From: a virus
DNA length: 64,000 bases
Virus record (IMG/VR): IMGVR_UViG_3300037882_001492
Location: 54,191-118,190 of that record
Strand: one strand, 5' to 3'
Part shown: positions 61,227 to 64,000 of the stretch, piece by piece
How the letters are laid out: each line of letters begins with the position of its first letter
How positions within the stretch are numbered: the first letter of the stretch is position 1
Made by a program: the position numbers and the translations under genes
Notes under the pieces: generated by a model
Databases searched by the model: none
What the model saw: only the letters and a program-made list of their open reading frames with translations
What the model was told of the DNA's origin: nothing

Positions 61227-62005
61227 AAATTTGAGTTTAACTCAAGTCTTGTAGTATTATCTTTCTTACAACTTTGACAGGAATAAATGAATTTGTTCTG
61301 CAAACCATAAGAGTCATCGAAAATTGCTTTTGAAAGAAGTAATGCTTCTGATGCTTTAAGGTTAAGAACCAACTTTTCAATTAAAGTTGTGTTCTCTGCC
61401 AAAGTGAAGGTTTTCCCTCCTTTACTTACGGATACGATAAAACGATATAAGTTCTCTAAGAAACTTGTTTCAGTTGTGAAATACTGCTCATCGTTTGCCA
61501 GAGCGCATCTAAACTTAATTTCCACTTCGGATTGTGGTAAAGTTATTGTACCGTAAAACGATTCCATTGGAGTCGGTCTATAATTGACAGGAACTTCACT
61601 AAGTTTCAAAGTAATCTTATTAGAGGTCTTACAGTAGTTACAAGCTGATTCTAATACATATTCGTCTCCAATACTTAATTCTCTGATTTTAAATAATAAG
61701 AACAGTTTATCAGGAATTGTTAGGGCGCGGGGTTCTTTATGACCTTCAACGCATGAGCGAAGCATTTGTTCAACGGCTTCACTTGATTTGTCTTTGTTAG
61801 AAAGAATTCTTGTGAATTCAATTTCGTCTTTGACTTTTAATGGTCTGACATTAACAGTTCCATTACATTCGTATTTTGAATAAAGAACTGGACTATTTGA
61901 TGGTAGTTTAAAGGACTGATATCCGATTTTAGCCTCGCCTAGCAGAAACTTCAAATCGTCTTCAATGGAGGCGACCGGGATATTTGCGGTATTAATTTCG
62001 CTCAT
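61220..62005 (-). CDS. gp26: baseplate hub protein, gp26-like (T4_baseplate family)
   Basis: 261 residues (T4 gp26: 208). A central part with CNYCKT (about 129-134) and CQSCKK (about 244-249) gives two CxxC knuckles for zinc; LTIPDKLFLLFKIRELSIGD precedes the first, a pattern typical of T4_baseplate proteins. It should act in hub assembly. ATG 62005 faces UvsW on the other strand. Its last codons contain a slippery heptamer, see the -1 extension. The zero-frame stop is TAA at 61220-61222. Confidence 0.8.
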   Translation of the reverse strand: MSEINTANIPVASIEDDLKFLLGEAKIGYQSFKLPSNSPVLYSKYECNGTVNVRPLKVKDEIEFTRILSNKDKSSEAVEQMLRSCVEGHKEPRALTIPDKLFLLFKIRELSIGDEYVLESACNYCKTSNKITLKLSEVPVNYRPTPMESFYGTITLPQSEVEIKFRCALANDEQYFTTETSFLENLYRFIVSVSKGGKTFTLAENTTLIEKLVLNLKASEALLLSKAIFDDSYGLQNKFIYSCQSCKKDNTTRLELNSNFM

Positions 62006-62046
62006 ATTTCGTATGTATTATCCCAATACTAGAAAATACATATGAA

Positions 62047-63417
62047 GTGGTTACAATTAAACTTACGGGAATCGAGGGCGTTCTAGAATGCTCTGATTCT
62101 ACTGTTTTCAAAGCAATTTGTGACAAATACACTAAAACAGTTCCAGGAGCCTATTATGCTAAGCGAGCAACAAAGTTCAAAGGGTGGGATGGGAAAAAGG
62201 AATTCATTAGTTCTAAAACAGGCAAATTTGGAATTGGACTTCTTCCTTATTTAGAAGCGGATTTAAAAAGAGCCGAAATTCCATACAATGTTATAAACAA
62301 CATTAAGGAACTTCCTCTTGAGAAAGTTATAATTCCAACTTTAGAATTACGAGACTACCAGCAGAAGATGTATGAAACATTTATGCAAGAGCGTAGATGT
62401 ATAATTCAACTTCCTACTGCGGCTGGTAAAACTGCAATTTTAGCATATATGTTAAAAACTTTGGAAAACTACCATGGTGTAGTGTTCTTTAATAGAAGAT
62501 CCTTAGTCGAACAAACCTATACTTATTTAAAGAAATACGGAATTGATGTTGGAATCTGTATGGGAAACGATTACATTCAAAAGCCCATAATGCTTTGCAC
62601 TTCTCAATCTGTAGAAAAGATTCTTCATTCACATTTAAATACGGCAAAGTTCATAATGTTTGATGAGGTACACGAATTCTGCAAAGGAAAACTTACAAGT
62701 GCAATTTTGAAAGGATTTAAGAACGCAAGTGTTAGAGTAGGTTTAACAGCAACGGTTCCACAAGAACCTTATCATAAGTTAACCCTTGTTTCTCACTTAG
62801 GTCAAATTTACAATGACTACTCGGCTAGCGACCTGATTAAGCAGGGGAAACTGGTAAATCCGAAAATTTCTTTTATAAAGCTGCCCGATTCCTCTACAAT
62901 ATCTGACCTACATATATCTTATCAAGAACTGTATAATAAATTTATAGTTAACTGCAACAAAAGAAATACTTTAATTAAAGATTTAGTAAACAAAATAAAG
63001 ACTAAAAACAATAAAGCTAAAATACTACTTTTAGTTCAATCATTAAATCACATGCAGAAATTAAAAGAACTTTTGCCTGACGCTTTAACGATACAGGGTA
63101 ATGACGATATTACAGCACGAAAGAAAGCAATTAAGGAATTTCAAACTTCTGAATCTGCAATCCTGATTGGAACTGTAATTTTGCAAACAGGAATCAATAT
63201 TCCAGAAATTACTCACTTTATTAATTGTCGTGGATTAAAATCCGACATTCCAACAATCCAGGCTTTAGGTCGTGCTTTGCGTACTCACGAAACTAAGTCG
63301 GAAGTTTTCATCTACGATATCTTCAATCAAGAAGGAATACTGTTGCAGCATTCAAAGAAGAGATTACGCATTTACAAGAAACTAAAATTTCAAATTAAAA
63401 TTTATGAAGGAAGCTAA
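62047..63417 (+). CDS. uvsW: UvsW-type SF2 helicase
   Basis: 456 residues (T4 UvsW: 503). N-terminal about 90 residues, then motif Ia LRDYQQKMYE (101-110), Walker A LPTAAGKT (122-129), motif II DEVH (206-209), motif III GLTATVPQ, and motif VI QALGRALRTH near 415. UvsW unwinds R-loops and branched DNA and switches T4 from origin to recombination replication. Start is GTG at 62047; an ATG 5 nt upstream is in another frame. The last codons overlap the next gene by 14 nt. Confidence 0.94.
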   Translation: MVTIKLTGIEGVLECSDSTVFKAICDKYTKTVPGAYYAKRATKFKGWDGKKEFISSKTGKFGIGLLPYLEADLKRAEIPYNVINNIKELPLEKVIIPTLELRDYQQKMYETFMQERRCIIQLPTAAGKTAILAYMLKTLENYHGVVFFNRRSLVEQTYTYLKKYGIDVGICMGNDYIQKPIMLCTSQSVEKILHSHLNTAKFIMFDEVHEFCKGKLTSAILKGFKNASVRVGLTATVPQEPYHKLTLVSHLGQIYNDYSASDLIKQGKLVNPKISFIKLPDSSTISDLHISYQELYNKFIVNCNKRNTLIKDLVNKIKTKNNKAKILLLVQSLNHMQKLKELLPDALTIQGNDDITARKKAIKEFQTSESAILIGTVILQTGINIPEITHFINCRGLKSDIPTIQALGRALRTHETKSEVFIYDIFNQEGILLQHSKKRLRIYKKLKFQIKIYEGS

Positions 63418-63634
63418 AGAAAGTATCGAAAAGGCGTTATTCTTAAGTGAAGAAGAAATTGCTCAATTAAAGCATTTGAAAGACAAATTAATTGCTCATA
63501 TTGATAAACCTAACTTGAATGGAAACTTCATCTTATCGTTAGATAATATTATAACTGAACTACTGTTTCTACGAAACAGAAAGACTCAGACTTTAATTAA
63601 CTTAATTAAGCAAGGTTACTTAGACGAAGATTAA
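63404..63634 (+). CDS. hypothetical helical protein
   Basis: 76 residues, helical and charged, not recognised (SEEEIAQLKHLKDKLIAH). ATG 63404 overlaps the UvsW end by 14 nt and the stop overlaps the convergent gene by 4 nt. Could be a UvsW partner (T4 has the small gene uvsW.1 after uvsW), but no sequence support was found. Confidence 0.6.
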   Translation: MKEAKESIEKALFLSEEEIAQLKHLKDKLIAHIDKPNLNGNFILSLDNIITELLFLRNRKTQTLINLIKQGYLDED

Positions 63635-64000
63635 TCTTTAGTTAAATCATCGAACTTACGAAGAAGTTCTTCTAAACCGTCTCTTGACAAAGGTGCAGGA
63701 TCAGTTTCCTCATCTTCAACAACTTCTTCATCATCTTCCGGTTCTTCTTCTTCACCTACGGTATTTTTATCGTCTTTCTTGCCGAAGGGGAATTTGCCTT
63801 TTTCAGCCTTCTTACCTTTCCCAAAGGGCATCCCTTTACCCTTCTTTTTCTCAGGATTTTCAGGCTCATCGCCATCTTCGGACTCATCTTCGTCATCTGA
63901 CTCGTCCTCACCGCCTTCGTCGTCTTTAGGAGGGAATTTCCCACCTTTTTCATCTTTACCTTTTTTATCTTTAGTATCGTTGCCTTTCTTAACTTTCTTA
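63631..64000 (-). CDS. charged low-complexity protein, C-terminal part only
   Basis: The frame is open across the right edge; the 122 residues seen are mostly Lys, Gly, Asp, Glu. Basic runs (KKKGKGMPFGKGKK, KGKFPFGKKDD) alternate with acidic runs (ESDDEDESEDGDE, EEEEPEDDEEVVEDEE), and GKFPF/GKFPP-type units are repeated. A short helix RDGLEELLRKFDD ends the protein. Function unknown; the composition suggests a disordered tail of a virion or regulatory protein. Confidence 0.7.
   Translation of the reverse strand, partial: KKVKKGNDTKDKKGKDEKGGKFPPKDDEGGEDESDDEDESEDGDEPENPEKKKGKGMPFGKGKKAEKGKFPFGKKDDKNTVGEEEEPEDDEEVVEDEETDPAPLSRDGLEELLRKFDDLTKD

Noticed and set aside
1-64000. CRISPR arrays, tRNA or rRNA genes, insertion sequences
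   Set aside because: No regularly spaced repeats, cloverleaf-like segments or transposase frames were noticed while reading; the few intergenic gaps are too short. A tRNA scan would settle it.

Overview
The window is a 64 kb piece of a large, AT-rich, T4-like myovirus genome. It holds a T4-type replication and recombination set: gp32-like SSB, a UvsY-like protein, DnaB/gp41 helicase, gp46/gp47 nuclease, UvsW helicase and a TOPRIM primase. It also holds the T4-type morphogenetic genes gp13, 15, 18, 19, 21, 22, 23, 25, 6, 5, 53, 48 and 26. The DNA polymerase is family A rather than the family B enzyme of T4. Its UDG-like/exonuclease part and its polymerase part lie in two consecutive ORFs. Together with the deep divergence of all core proteins this suggests a distant T4 relative of the 'far-T4' kind; that placement is inference. 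The host cannot be fixed from the sequence. Promoter-like TTGnnn-N17-TATAAT sites are visible, Shine-Dalgarno sites are few, and the ribonucleotide reductase is of the B12-dependent type. No rRNA, tRNA, transposon or CRISPR array was recognised.

Layout. 1-14912 (minus strand): replication and nucleotide metabolism. It starts with a glycosyltransferase interrupted by an intein that runs off the left edge, then SSB, UvsY-like, helicase, dUTPase, a class II RNR with a second intein in its catalytic motif, a GroES-like protein, gp46, gp47 and the split polymerase. 14907-17242: a small switch region with divergent promoters, a gp55-like sigma factor and a resolvase-like nuclease on the plus strand, and four small unknown or weakly assigned genes on the minus strand. 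17165-28979 (minus): an unknown 824-residue protein, then tail tube, sheath, terminator protein, neck, major capsid, scaffold and protease, and a small acidic, membrane and lipoprotein group. 28987-58035 (minus): more than 29 kb of virion surface and baseplate genes, including three giant adhesin-like proteins, a Tail_P2_I fusion, a putative clan GH-A glycosidase, gp6, gp25, a LamG-like protein, spike, hub, gp53, gp48-like and tape measure. 58051-64000: mixed strands with a RecB/Cas4-like nuclease, primase, a virion-like protein, a gp26-like baseplate protein with a likely -1 frameshift extension, UvsW, and the end of a charged low-complexity protein.

Expression. Most genes abut or overlap by 1-20 nt, so translation is probably coupled. 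The minus-strand blocks are punctuated by intrinsic terminators after gp32, gp46, tail tube and major capsid. Two of these end in a U-tract that runs directly into the start codon of the next gene. Several morphogenesis genes carry a CTAAATA box 4-6 nt before the start codon, a candidate late promoter element to be read by the gp55-like sigma.

Most unusual points: a candidate -1 frameshift site joining the gp26-like gene to a 54-codon extension; the intein placed directly before the radical cysteine of the RNR; the in-frame TAA that splits the polymerase; an in-frame TAG inside a small zinc-type ORF; and the terminator/start-codon fusions.
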